From: Siphonodentalium dalli
Taxonomy: Eukaryota; Mollusca; Scaphopoda; Gadilida; Siphonodentaliidae
Length of the DNA: 64,000 nt
Assembly (NCBI GenBank): GCA_032622095.1
Contig: CP136066.1
Span: forward strand, 64,078,609-64,142,608
Direction of reading: 5' to 3'
A program made the translations under genes and the position numbers. This document shows, one piece after another, positions 35,501 to 43,500 of this stretch. The notes under the pieces were generated by a model. The model was not told the DNA's origin and did not search any database. It was given only the letters and a program-made list of their open reading frames with translations. Within the stretch, counting starts at the first letter, position 1; each line of letters opens with the position of its first letter.

Positions 35501-36601
35501 TCTAAATACAGTAACCACAATTTATTAACAAATGTGGATTGGGTAACATTGAGCACATATCATTTAAAAATCTATGTAGATACAGGGCATCAACTCAAGA
35601 CACCCGCTGACTATAGATTAAAATTAATAAATTTCTTGAACAAGTATGCATATAATGCAACATTTTATTTCACATGTACATTTGCCTGAAAATTTTACGA
35701 GAATATCTCGATGATGAGGGTTCTAATCATTGCATTCCGGTTTTGCTGTGATCCATAAATATTTCTATTTCCATCGGATTGTATTCAGTAGACGGTGAAA
35801 GTTAGCAGATTTTGGTTGACTAACATGTTTTATTTCAGAATGATCCCTCAAATACTGGAAATTTGAGTACAGTTCCCCTTTAACAGGTCTGGTACATCTT
35901 AATTGAATTATTATCATTATTTTTAACTGATGAATATTGTGATGTACACCCATTGGGAACCTCGATTATACAAATGTGTCATCTGCCAATTTGGGGATAT
36001 AGAGAAACTAAAGTTACTAAACTGAAAAAGAAATAGAATCTATGTGAAAAAGTTTGAATTTAGTGACACTACCCCGCACAGCGTGCTGGCATCACTAAAT
36101 TCACCCTCTGGGGACCTCATTATAATTAGGCCTCATCTTCTCTGGAAAGTATCTTTATTATCAAATTAACACATTTTAGAAAGTTTTTTTCTATTATAGT
36201 TTAGTTTCTCTATATCTCCAAATTGGCAGATGACACAATGCATAATCGAGGTGCCCAATGGGTGCACATCACCATCTGGGAACTTAAATCTGTGTCTAGG
36301 TCTCTGATAGCCGATGAGGCCATGCAGAATGAGGTCCCCATGCAGAGGATGAATTTTGTGTCGCTAGCCCACTGTGTGGGGTAACATCACTAGATTCACC
36401 CTCTGGGGACCTCATTCTGAAAATGTCCAGCACCATATTTTGAGGCCAGGTTTTTGTGATGTATTTTTTTATTGAATCGTCATCTCTCATTTCAGAAGAA
36501 GTATGAATTTTGACAAGAGCCCGACACAGCATAAGAATGGAGACCGGAGCCCCATACGAAATATGAACAGTGACAAGAGTCTGGTTTGGGGCGGTGTCTA
36601 A
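11184..36601 (+). CDS. VASH: Vasohibin, tubulin tyrosine carboxypeptidase (10 exons, complete)
   Basis: Vasohibins remove the C-terminal Tyr of alpha-tubulin, in complex with the small protein SVBP, in the cytoplasm. Joined exons 11184-11537, 12832-12923, 16004-16060, 23899-23973, 25660-25831, 26252-26297, 28042-28121, 29191-29271, 33340-33449 and 36496-36601 give 1173 bp, 390 codons plus TAA, with every phase consistent. Family landmarks: FWVNKSGFPIEHRTWERLW and HVAKKHPDGY (exon 1), LQYNHTGTQLFEIKKSRP (exons 2-3), PIKCLEA with catalytic Cys185, FRHVVLG with His220, LGMSRRRELMYKP with Ser237. Spacings Cys-His 35 and His-Ser 17 equal those of human VASH1 (169/204/221). Human VASH1 is 365 residues, so the length is normal. 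The basic, Ser-rich C-terminus (exons 9-10) is typical. A TGA lies in frame upstream of the chosen ATG. Introns 2 and 4 are U12-type. Confidence 0.95.
11637..11811. mobile_element. piggyBac-like palindromic MITE (TTAA-flanked)
   Basis: TTAA at 11633-11636 and 11812-11815. Ends CCCTTTCAGTGCCAAGTCCG with the exact complement at the right. The arms are ~80 bp, almost the whole element. TTAA duplication and CCC..GGG ends are the piggyBac signature. A second copy is at 57386-57592. Confidence 0.8.
12446..12655. mobile_element. TA-flanked palindromic MITE (copy 1)
   Basis: Ends CAGTAATGCCCTAAGTAATC with complement. Arms of ~100 bp contain TTAACCACAGCAGAATTATG and CAGGATTTAGTCG. Flanked by TA, as expected for Tc1/mariner-derived MITEs. 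Other copies: 23701-23852, 24553-24765, 25415-25631, 39713-39925. Confidence 0.8.
12832..12923 (+). CDS. VASH: Vasohibin exon 2
   Basis: Acceptor TTTCTTTATAG, then 30 codons (including RITDRLDKIQRYMSDL) plus CA. It ends at the AT-AC minor-class donor GCA|ATATCCTTT, so the split codon CA|A (Gln149) is completed by exon 3. Confidence 0.9.
12928..13620 (+). repeat. Dispersed repeat with AGCTCAACTT leader
   Basis: Begins TTTTTTAGCTCAACTTGACA, then GAGCTATTGCCATGG, the leader of the tandem-core elements at 40993-44790. The interior differs: two related ~125-bp units contain TGTCCGAGTGTATTCTGTCA and CAACCAGCATGGGAA. It ends GGGGGACATTTTGGTCAGCG, like the end of 38263-38660. Confidence 0.55.
14520..15050 (+). 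repeat. Dispersed repeat, copy 1
   Basis: Contains repeated CAGTTGGAAA motifs and ends in AAGGGGGTGTATAGTTGGGA and a poly-G run. The same order of motifs (GTTGGAAAT, TTTTTATTTTTCACC, AAGGGGGTACT) is seen at 39020-39560. Confidence 0.5.
15055..15374. mobile_element. TIR-170 MITE, partial copy
   Basis: GATTCGAATAGAGGAACCC and CAAAGCTCAGAGTGATCAGA match the left arm of 1327-1820, and ATCGGATTGAGTACTTTTAA matches the right end. The outer left arm is missing. Confidence 0.6.
16004..16060 (+). CDS. VASH: Vasohibin exon 3
   Basis: 57 bp, phases 2 and 2, encoding YNHTGTQLFEIKKSRPIC and split Gly168 (GG|A). Donor GG|GTATGT. It is far too short for ORF searches but near-identical to the family in sequence. 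Confidence 0.93.
16061..17061. other. Intron 3 sequence without recognised features
   Basis: First kilobase of vasohibin intron 3. AT-rich, no repeat or exon recognised. An 80-codon frame at 16364-16606 looks accidental. Confidence 0.4.
18430..20095 (+). repeat. Degenerate ~40-bp tandem array
   Basis: About 40 diverged units of the form GTGACTGTATGGTCATGGGT then GAGGTGTATATGTATACAGG. All nearby open frames (60-102 codons, both strands) are by-products of this array. Confidence 0.7.
20100..20178. repeat. Central hairpin of the composite
   Basis: TATCGCTTTCCAC and GTGGAAAGCGATA flank 53 bp that include ACCTCTCTATTGATTAACAT. The same sequence, once, is at 50071-50125. It marks the point where the ~40-bp array reverses orientation. 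Confidence 0.65.
20181..20647 (-). repeat. ~40-bp array, inverted orientation
   Basis: Complement-strand units (CAGTCACTCCATATGTACAT and similar), facing those of 18430-20095. The array resumes briefly at 21731-21775 after the hAT insertion. Confidence 0.65.
20656..21722 (-). mobile_element. hAT element with BED-finger relic
   Basis: The perfect 8-bp duplication CTGTATAC lies at 20648-20655 and 21723-21730. Ends TAGGGTCCTGCGAAT and complement of TAGGCTCCTGCGAAT, followed inward by many ATCGAATCGAAT repeats. On the minus strand, 20993-21301 encodes 102 codons with C-M-V-Y-K..G-T-M-T-H-L-W-N-H-L-F-K-K-H-Q, a BED-type zinc finger like that at the N-terminus of hAT transposases, though the second Cys is lost (Tyr). 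No catalytic domain remains. It split the inverted array of the surrounding composite. Confidence 0.85.
23160..23700. other. Intron 3 end, no feature
   Basis: AT-rich intron sequence between the composite and a MITE. Open frames of 62-79 codons lack recognisable content. Confidence 0.35.
23701..23852. mobile_element. TA-flanked palindromic MITE (copy 2, loop-deleted)
   Basis: Same ends as 12446-12655. The inner part of the right arm is missing, so it is 152 bp. TA duplications at 23699 and 23853. It ends 46 bp before vasohibin exon 4. Confidence 0.8.
23899..23973 (+). CDS. VASH: Vasohibin exon 4 (catalytic Cys)
   Basis: Acceptor TTTTTTTCCAG, then A, 24 codons and AT. Contains LMDCAKDMIRESLPIKCLEA with nucleophile Cys185. 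It ends AAT|GTATCCTTT, a U12-type GT donor. The open frame running on to 24118 is intron read-through. Confidence 0.93.
24360..24540 (+). repeat. 20-bp minisatellite
   Basis: Nine units of CCATCTGTCAAACCATCCGT, alternating with a CATCGG variant. The 70-codon frame across it is a by-product. Confidence 0.9.
24553..24765. mobile_element. TA-flanked palindromic MITE (copy 3)
   Basis: 213 bp, ends CAGTAATGCCCTAAATAATC, flanked by TA (24551 and 24766). Confidence 0.82.
24858..25137. mobile_element. TTAA-flanked MITE with internal hairpin (family TTAA-3)
   Basis: TTAACCCTTTCTGTACT at the left and AGTATAGAAATGGTTAA at the right form imperfect terminal repeats. Inside, AATGTTCAGATAATATGTTC and the complement near 24950 form a hairpin. 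Relatives: 28900-29133 and 52579-52860. Confidence 0.6.
25415..25631. mobile_element. TA-flanked palindromic MITE (copy 4)
   Basis: 217 bp with near-perfect arms. Its right TA (25632-25633) lies 7 bp from the U12 branch-site motif of intron 4. Confidence 0.82.
25660..25831 (+). CDS. VASH: Vasohibin exon 5 (catalytic His and Ser)
   Basis: 172 bp. Completes Ile193, then YLSNNMTGVERYPIGFKSC, FRHVVLGIYYNGRYGALGMS and RRRELMYKPITFQ. His220 and Ser237 complete the active site. Donor CAG|GTATGG, phase 0. A MITE ends 28 bp upstream of the exon. Confidence 0.95.
26252..26297 (+). CDS. VASH: Vasohibin exon 6
   Basis: 46 bp between TTTTTCCAG and T|GTAAGT, encoding SLSELILDFEGNYNK. Tyr266 is split into exon 7. 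Confidence 0.92.
26447..26678. mobile_element. TTAA-flanked MITE carrying FB-B hairpin arms
   Basis: TTAA at 26443 and 26679. Ends CCCTTCCATGACTGGAGC and GCTCCCATCATTAAAGGG. Inside are two facing copies of the FB-B arm (CAATGCATTCTCTTATATAT, CTCGCATTTATAAGAAAATG). Relatives at 28160-28413 and, degraded, 29339-29440. Confidence 0.7.
26761..27300. mobile_element. Nested foldback element FB-B (complete)
   Basis: Ends TGTGACCCGCCATATCAAAT and complement, flanked by TA. Each ~130-bp arm itself holds a palindrome: TGCCAATGCATTCTCTTATA then ATGCGAGTCGACCATAGGTC and the reverse. The core (26900-27160) carries GCAGACGACACTCTTATATA and a poly-T/A-rich stretch, with no ORF. The left half of another copy runs off the window at 63717-64000. 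Confidence 0.8.
27310..28005. mobile_element. FB-A paired-hairpin element, partial
   Basis: A full hairpin at 27315-27412 (TTTGCAGAATGAGGTCCCCA), a spacer with ACACAATGCATAATTGAGGT, and at 27945-28000 only the right arm of the second hairpin. A 20-bp minisatellite (GGGCATCCATCTGTACTTCA, four units, 27500-27580) sits in the spacer. Confidence 0.65.
28042..28121 (+). CDS. VASH: Vasohibin exon 7
   Basis: 80 bp from CTGCTTTCAG to AAG|GTACTA. Encodes MHELKRVKIGLPVPHDPHSY and DCIKWK; the HDPHS block is conserved in the family. An FB-A repeat ends about 35 bp upstream. Confidence 0.93.
28160..28413. mobile_element. TTAA MITE with FB-B hairpins
   Basis: Two FB-B palindromes (28200-28275, 28303-28375). 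The right end GGAAGCTCCATTAATGGAAG and GGTTAA match 26447-26678 inverted. The left end is eroded. Confidence 0.6.
28900..29133. repeat. TTAA-3 MITE end fragment
   Basis: CCCTCCAGATGC, AATAGACCATTCC and AATCCATTCAGTAAAGAAAG match the right end of 24858-25137. The 160-codon frame at 28612-29094 overlaps this repeat and is not recognised as a gene. Confidence 0.5.
29191..29271 (+). CDS. VASH: Vasohibin exon 8
   Basis: 27 codons, phase 0 to 0, from CTCTCTTCAG to AAG|GTATGA: VCSVNMNGSQKNMIKDIEQH then AKDIRTK, matching the family's helix near the end of the catalytic domain. Confidence 0.9.
29660..30350 (+). repeat. Dispersed repeat with ~170-bp internal units
   Basis: Starts ACCCCCTTTTAGGAGGGGGG (hairpin). 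Three units of about 170 bp contain AATGTCTGTTCATGTCATAA and GAGGACATTCAATAGAGGG. Ends CACAAGGGGGTATGCACCGG. A partial relative is at 37860-38120. Confidence 0.65.
30830..31815 (-). repeat. Arm of the 6-kb composite, diverged solo copy
   Basis: Matches the right arm 21900-23140 in order: GGTTCTATTGAGGTGGAATG, GACTAGAATCC, AAAGTTGAGGGACATA, GGGTGAAGTTAAGTCC. More diverged than the paired arms. Inside vasohibin intron 8. Confidence 0.55.
31816..32308 (+). repeat. Two to three diverged ~130-bp tandem units
   Basis: GTCACCTGAGGTAAACAGCA, GTCATCTGAGAACAACGGCA and GTCATCTGAGGTCGAAGACA head diverged direct repeats ending in AAACGCTC/AAACACTA-like sequence. A fourth start (GTCATCTAAGGTAAA) lies just past the next MITE at 32708. 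Confidence 0.5.
32313..32704. mobile_element. TTAA-flanked MITE containing two FB-B palindromes
   Basis: TTAA at 32309-32312 and 32705-32708. Terminal repeats CCCTTTACCCAACA and complement. The full FB-B palindromes at 32459-32531 and 32609-32684 face each other. Confidence 0.75.
33340..33449 (+). CDS. VASH: Vasohibin exon 9
   Basis: 110 bp from TTTGTCAG to TC|GTGAGT. Polar, basic, Ser/Pro-rich (SKWSGPSNGPKKNASFVNAD and on), like the disordered C-tail of vasohibins, where sequence is not conserved. Called from splice sites and phase. Confidence 0.82.
34191..35447. mobile_element. hAT element, non-autonomous
   Basis: The perfect 8-bp duplication TTATTAGG lies at 34183-34190 and 35448-35455. 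Ends TAGGGACCTGCGAAT and complement of TAGGGATCTGCGAAT, nearly the same ends as 20656-21722, with GATTCGATTCGATGTCG repeats inside both. No transposase domain seen. A 36-bp duplication with TTGTGTCATGTTCGCCATGA is at 35105-35167. It lies in vasohibin intron 9. Confidence 0.85.
36045..36440. mobile_element. FB-A paired-hairpin element
   Basis: Hairpins at 36047-36122 and 36326-36428 around the standard spacer (GGCCTCATCTTCTCTGGAAA, CAATGCATAATCGAGGTG). An inverted spacer fragment lies just before it (35940-36010). It ends about 55 bp before vasohibin exon 10. Confidence 0.7.
36496..36601 (+). CDS. VASH: Vasohibin exon 10 (terminal)
   Basis: Acceptor CATTTCAG, completes Ser, then RSMNFDKSPTQHKNGDRSPI and RNMNSDKSLVWGGV and TAA at 36599-36601. 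The acceptor is a NAGNAG (CAGAAG), so products may differ by one codon. No convincing AATAAA was found close downstream. Confidence 0.82.
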
Positions 36602-37338
36602 CACCTATCCCAAATGTGGCTGAACATTTTCAACAGAAATTTTATGCCTGGGGTAGCAGTACACAATTTCACAGGTTGTAGGGGGGTCTGAAAAATATAA
36701 AAATAAGTATCTGGGAGGCATAACAGCCAGTGTAGCTTGTGTTAACTGTGTCGTTACTGGTTTGAAGATTTAATTATTTTACAAAACTTGGAAATTTCTC
36801 CAAAAAGTGGAAAATTTGGATACGCAACAAGATTTTCGTATTCAGTGAAGGCCAACTCTGTGTTATTGGTTACAGGAAAATAGCCCGATGTTTCTCCCCT
36901 CAATTCTGTGATCTGCGCTTGCAAGACATTTTTTGATACGATGACTTTTTTTCTTTTTCAAATATTTCTCAGCTCTAACATAGATCTGGAAGAAGCTTAT
37001 TTACTGACATTCGCTCTGTCATGGTCTGTTTTTGGGTTGAAAATGGTCACTTTGAGTCAAAAAATGGGTAAAATTGAGCGTTTTGTGTGTGCAAACCAAG
37101 GGGCATAACTCAATGACAAATTTTACAAAGAAGCTAAAGTACAGACATATGAGTACACCTAAAATTTCTGTCCGAACTAAAACATGCTTGATGGTACCTA
37201 TGCCAAAGATAATGGCTCAACATTGATTTGAAGTACAGTACCCCCTCCAAGGTTGGCCAAAATTGCTGGAAATTGTGTATTACTACCTGGTAGAACATTA
37301 GTTGGAAATGGTATGCCTTATATAGTTGGATAATTCCA

Positions 37339-37843
37339 CACGGTGGGGAATCACGTGGTTACGAGGTTGGTGTGTACCGCACATTCAAAATGGCAGAGGC
37401 GAGTGCAAACGAACAAAAACATATGTATATGAGTAACTGACACAAAATATAGCATGTTGACTGTTACGAACATATGCTAGTTTATTTTAGAAACAAGTTG
37501 ATAACTTATTTGTTCGGAAATACTCAGTAGTTTTCTATAGCATTCTGACCAGTTGCCAGTCGGATGTTTGTGGAATACACCAGTCCATTCATCTAGGAGA
37601 ATCCTTCGACTGACAACTTTGGTCAGAATGTTAGAGCAAACAACTGTGAGTTTGGACACAAATGGGATATCAGCTTGTTTGAAAAATAGTATAGCGTATG
37701 CTCGTAAATGCCAAAATACTTTGTAATATATCATTATATTAGTCTAATACCTTTTTCCTTGTTTCTGGTAGCGTTTTCGATCGCTTTGGCCATTTTGAAT
37801 GCGTGATACTCATCGACTCGAAACCACGTGATTCCCCGCCGTG
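37339..37843. mobile_element. MITE with ~70-bp terminal inverted repeats
   Basis: Ends CACGGTGGGGAATCACGTGG and complement of CACGGCGGGGAATCACGTGG. Both arms contain GCATTCAAAATGGC. An 85-codon minus-strand frame (37477-37734) fills the interior but shows no domain I know. Confidence 0.65.
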
Positions 37844-38262
37844 TTTCAGCCATAGAGTGTCAGCAGGCTTGAAAATATGATGTCGAACATTCAATCGTTT
37901 TGTTTGGGTTTTCCGTTCTAGTCTAACTTCTAGAGTTATATTTTCATTATTGTTTATCTGGAAATGTTGGTTTTTTGTCCGTCTGAGGAAATGTATCTAC
38001 CACCGGTTGTCGGATCTCAATGAAATTTTGTATGGATATTCGCTACTATAAGTAAATTCAATAGAGTGTTCAATCATTTTGTTCGAGTTTCCGTTCTAGA
38101 GTTATTCATCATTCAGGTCTTAAAATCCATCAAATTTTACGAGAAACAAAACAGTGTTTCTCCAGGGTATCAAGACTTTTTACAAGAATCAAAATGAGAA
38201 TCATGATTCTGATTCTCGTTGGATTTTAAGACCTGTTTTTGTTGTCCCCCGAAAAGTTAATT

Positions 38263-38660
38263 TTCGGGGGACTATAGAAACGTGCTCCGTCCATCTGTTT
38301 GTTGAGCCGTTCGTCTGTCTGTCCGTCACACTTTTGAGTACCTTCATGGTGTAATCATCTCCTCCTACAGATTTCATTGTAGATATTTGAAACTTCAGAG
38401 TATTGTTACCCACATATTGGAGATGTGCAACATGTATATAAATGACGGAAAAAATATTTTTTACAGAGTTATTAACCCTTTTCAACATTTTTTTTAATTT
38501 CTTGCCAGGTTGTCGGGGGACACTGTGGTCGGCTGACCTTTTATTTATCTAGAAATGATATTTGGGTCTGTCTGCCTGAGTTCTCAGCCATAGATTATAG
38601 GTATGCTCACACCAGGACGTATGCCACATGGGGATATGGATCAGGTGACATCCCAGCTCT
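38263..38660 (+). repeat. Dispersed repeat starting with a GTCCCCCG hairpin
   Basis: Starts TTGTCCCCCGAAAAGTTAAT and its complement TTTTCGGGGGACTAT, then TCCGTCCATCTGTTTGTTGA. Later TTGTCGGGGGACACTGTGGT. Its end resembles that of 12928-13620. Confidence 0.55.
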
Positions 38661-38816
38661 TGTTTAATGTTAGATATATATCAGTGGGTATCGATAAGTC
38701 GATAACCGAAACAAATGTCCGTTCCTGTTCATGAGATAGTTAAGGTGGGACGGTATCCAAAATTAGTTGAATGTTTTTGTTATCCTGTTTTTAATCATTA
38801 TTTTCAGTATTATAAT

Positions 38817-38950
38817 ATGTTATGTAATGTTTTGTGATATATAACTAATAATAAGTTATGTAATGTTATTTAATGTTTTTTTTGGTGATGTATAACTAAT
38901 AATAAGTTATGTAATGTTATGTAATGTTTTGTGATATATAACTAATAATA
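38817..38950 (+). repeat. AT-rich tandem repeat, three units
   Basis: Units of about 36-50 bp with ATATAACTAATAATAAGTTA and TGTAATGTTTTGTG. Confidence 0.8.
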
Positions 38951-39019
38951 GTTTGTCTTCCCTCTGGTACATATTCAAATGTTTCGAAAATGGAATGAAA
39001 GCATGTTCATTATTTCTCG

Positions 39020-39560
39020 TCCACTCCCACAGGGATGTGGTGACAGGGATGGGGGAGGTGTTAGTCAAAATTTTCAATTGTTGGAAATCTCATGCCTTAT
39101 ACACAATGTGCGTTGGAAATTTCAAACCAAAGATAAGTTATAATTATTTTGGTAGTTTTTATTTTTCACCAGAATTTTGTTTGAAAGTTTTTGGACCAAT
39201 AGTCGAGTACATCCATACTTGAGGCCAAACATTTTTGATAAATCTTATTCGAATCAAAAACTTGAACATGGATTTACAAACTGTGTCAATAAGGCAATAC
39301 AATGTTAAAATATCTTCTTTTGTTTGGATTGTATTCCAATATGTGATCACAGAATTAAGAACAAGCTTTTACAATTTTACAACCTTAGAGGTGTCACCCA
39401 GGTTGGAAATTTGCAACAGTTGGAAACCTTGATGTACCATTTGGACAATTAAAACTCGAAGGGGGCGGGGTGTGCAGATAGGTTTTATGAACTTGGGAAT
39501 TTTGGTGTGGTTCAAGGGGGTACTAATTTAAATTCTAAGGGAGACCCGCCCCCAACAGAA
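39020..39560 (+). repeat. Dispersed repeat, copy 2 of 14520-15050
   Basis: Shares GTTGGAAATTTCA, TTTTATTTTTCACC, GCAACAGTTGGAAA and GGTTCAAGGGGGTAC in the same order. Confidence 0.5.
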
Positions 39561-39712
39561 ACCCTCTAACCATTTTCTTGCACTCCCATCATGCATGATA
39601 TCTTACTTCCTACTCTTTCTATGATCCCTATAAAAGTGGTCTTAACTCTTCCTGGCCACAGTTAGAACAATGTTCAACACTATTTATATAAATCCTGTTT
39701 CAAGACTACTTA

Positions 39713-39925
39713 CAGTAATGCCCTAAGTAATCGACTCCTTAAACACAGCCGAATTATGGGTAACTTTTCAGGATTTAGTCGGAAATATGGCTTGTTGCCA
39801 TTCATAGGAAAGCTCTCCCCGAGAGCTTTCCGATGAATGGCAACACGCCATATTTCCGACTAAATCCTGAAAAGTTACCCATAATTCTGCTGTGTTTAAG
39901 GAGTCGATTACTTAGGGCATTACTG
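39713..39925. mobile_element. TA-flanked palindromic MITE (copy 5)
   Basis: 213 bp, ends CAGTAATGCCCTAAGTAATC, TA at 39711 and 39926. The most perfect palindrome of the family. Confidence 0.83.
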
Positions 39926-40059
39926 TAGTTAGCTATTTTGTGAATAAAATACATATAAACCGGAAGATGGGGTACATTATTTGTCTATACACAAGACTTT
40001 CTGGGAAGAGATAGCTTGACCATTTCTAATGTTGACCAGTCTCTTTAGAAGCAAGTCTG

Positions 40060-40460
40060 GACTTAGTGCATCTGACATTTGCAGAATGAGGTCCCCAGAG
40101 GTGAATCTAGTGATGATATATCTGCACAGCAGGATAGAATCACCAAATTCACCCTCTTGCTTAAGCCTCATCTTCTAGAAAGTATCTATAGTATCAAATT
40201 AACATTGTTTTTAGTTATTTTTTCCCGTCTGTTTCTATGTCCCCTAATTTGATGAAGATAAATTGCATAATCGATGTGACTAATTGGTGAACATCAATTG
40301 GGGAACTTCAGTCTGATCCTAGGTATTCCATAACAGTTGAGGACTAAGTAGAAAGAGGTTTCCAGAGTGTAATTTGGTGATGCTAGCCCGCTGTGCAGGG
40401 TAGCATCATTAAATTCACCCTCTGGGGACCTCATTCTGAAAATGTCGGATACACTAGTTC
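40060..40460. mobile_element. FB-A paired-hairpin element
   Basis: Hairpins at 40074-40160 and 40358-40450 with the standard spacer. Outer borders GCATCTGACATTTGCAGAAT and complement of TGTCCGACATTTTCAGAATG. Confidence 0.7.
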
Positions 40461-40589
40461 AGAACTTCAGACACATTATTTCAAGGCTTGAAGATAATGG
40501 CGTTTTCTGTGATATTTAAATTATATTTCTTGTGTGTTATTTTTGTAAAAAAAAAAAATTAATTTAAAAACAAATGCCTTGTTATCTTT

Positions 40590-43500
40590 GATGCCAGCAT
40601 GTTGGGATTTTAAATCCTTTACCCATAGTCTGGTCGATAAACTCAAATTTTAGTGTCAACCTAGAACAAATTTGGACTAAGTTGGTTTTTACACCGTTTT
40701 GAAGAGGGAAGATATCCTACATAACATATCGAAAATCTGCTTTGAGAAGTTTCTGTAATTCAAGATGGCGTCCAAGATGGCTGCCATTTTCTGTCAAGTC
40801 AGTTTGATGCAATTATAGTAAATCTCATATGTCATATGTGTACACATGTATACATTTTTGTGAAGCTAAGACATAACATTACCTTTTTATGCCAAAATTG
40901 CAACTCCCAGTCCAAGATGGCCGCAAAAATGGCGGCCGGAAGTGGAAAAGTTGAATTGAATACTAACATTTCTGATGCACTTTGATTCATTTTAGCTCAA
41001 CTTACTTTGTAAGTTTGAGCTATTGCCATGGTTTGGGGTCCGTCGTCCGTGTGTGCGTGTGTCCACGTGTCCGTCAACAATTTCCTTTGGCGCGGGCTAC
41101 AGGTCGTACCTTTGGTCTAATCTTTATGAAATTTGTCATGAATGTTGACATTGACATGTAGATGGGAACGAGTCATTTTGGGGTCATTCGGTCAAAAAAC
41201 ATGGCCGCTGGCAGCCATCTTAGATTTCAAAATTCAATCCATTGGCACGAGCTACAGGTCGTACTGTTCGTCTGATCATCATGAAATTTGTCATGGATCT
41301 TAATATTGACATGTAGATGGGAACGAGTGATTTTGGGATTGTTCGGCCAAAAAACATGGCCGCCAGCAGCCATCTTGGATTTTACTCTTTGCATGACTAA
41401 ATCCTTTGGCGCGGGCTACAGGTCGTAGCTTTGGTCGGAACTTTATGAAATTTGTCAAGAATGTTAATATTGACATGTACATGGGAACGAGTCACTTTGC
41501 CGTCATTCGGCCAAATATCATGGCCGCCAGCAGCCATCTTGGATTTTACTCTTTGCATGACTAAATCCTTTGGCGCGGGCTACAGGTCGTAGCTTTGGTC
41601 AGATCTTCATGAGATTAGTCATAGCTGTTAACAATGACATGTGGAAGGGAACGAGTCATTTTGGGGTCATTCGGCCCAAAAACATGACTTATGGTGGCCA
41701 TCTTGGATTTCAAAATTAAATCCATTGGTGCGGAATACAGGTCGTACTATTCGTCTGATCATCATGAAATTTGTCCTGGATATTAATATTGACATGTAGA
41801 TGGGAACGAGTCATTTTGGGGTTGTTCAGACAAAAAACATGGCCGCCAGCAGGCATCTTGGATTTTACTCTATACATGACTAAATCCGTTGGCGCGGGCT
41901 ACAGGTCGTAGCGTTGATCGGATCTTCATGAAATTTGTCATGGATGTTAACAATGACATGTAGATGGGATTTGTAAAGGCTGTTGACATTGACATGTAGA
42001 TGGGGAACGAGTCATTTTGGGGTCGTTTGGCTAAGAAACATGGCCGCCAGCAGCCATATTGGATTTCATTCTTTGCATGACTAAATCCTTTGGCACAGGC
42101 TACATGTACCTTTGGTCAGATCATTATGAGATTTGTAAAGGCTGTAGATGGGAACAAGTCATTTTGGAGTAATTCGGAAAAAAACATGGCTGCCGGTGGC
42201 CATTTTATAATTTACTCTTTGCATCACTAAATCCTTTGGCACACCATAATCACCACATCCCTGATTCGATCATTATGAAACCTGTCATGAATGTTGATAT
42301 TGACATGTACATCTTGTCTTACTTAGAAATTTCAATTATAGCACCTTTCCTATTCCTCCATTTACTGTCAACTATTAAATTATTCCCCTACCTAAGTTGA
42401 GCTACAGTGTCATTGACACTTTCATTACTATTTTAACCACTGAAATTATCAGAGTTATGGGATTTTTCTATCACAAACTTGGCATCAAAATCGGCAAAAA
42501 AAATCACTTTTCATGTTCGGACCATTTTTTAGCTCAACTTACTTTGTAAGTTTGAGCTATTGCCATGGTTTGGCGCCCGTCGTCCGTGTGTCCGTCAACA
42601 ATTTCCTTTGGCGCGGGCTACAGGTCGTACCTTTGTTCTGATCTTTATGAAATTTGTCATGAATGTTGCCATTGACATGCAGCTGGGAACGAGTGATTTT
42701 GGGGTCGTTCGGCCAAAAAACATGGCCGCCAGCAGCCATCTTGGATTTTACTCTTTGCATGACTACAGGTCGTACCTTTGTTCTTATCTTTATGAAATTT
42801 GTCATGAATGTTGACATTGACATGTAGATGGGAACGAGTCATTTTGGTGTCATTCGGCCAAAAAATATGGCCGCTGGCAGCCATCTTTGATTTCAAAATT
42901 CAATCCATTGGCGCGGGCTACAGGTCGTACTGTTCGTCTGATCATCATGAAATTTGTCATGGATGTTAATATTGACATGTAGATGGGAACGAGTGATTTT
43001 GGGGTCGTTCGGCCAAAAAACATGGCCGCCAGCAGCCATCTTGGATTTTACTCTTTGCATGACTAAATCCTTTGGCGCGGGCTACAGGTTGTAGCTTTGG
43101 TCGGAACTTCATGAAATTTTTCATGGATGTTAACAATGACATAAGTTGAGCTACAGTGTCATTGACACTTTCATTACTATTTTAACCACTGAAATGATCA
43201 GAATTATGGGATTTTTCTATCACAAACTAGGCAAAAAAATCACTTTTCATGTTTGGACCATTTTTTAGCTCAACTTACTTTGTAAGTTTGAGCTATTGCC
43301 ATGGTTTGGCGTCCGTCGTCCGTGTGTGCGTGTGTGTGTGTCCGTCAATAATTTCCTTTGGCGCGGGCTACATGTCGTACCTTTATTCTGATCTTTATGA
43401 AATTTGTCATGAATGTTGACATTGACATATAGATGGAAACGAGTGATTTTGGTGTCATTCGGCCAAAAAACATGGCCGCTGGCAGCCATCTTGGATTTAA

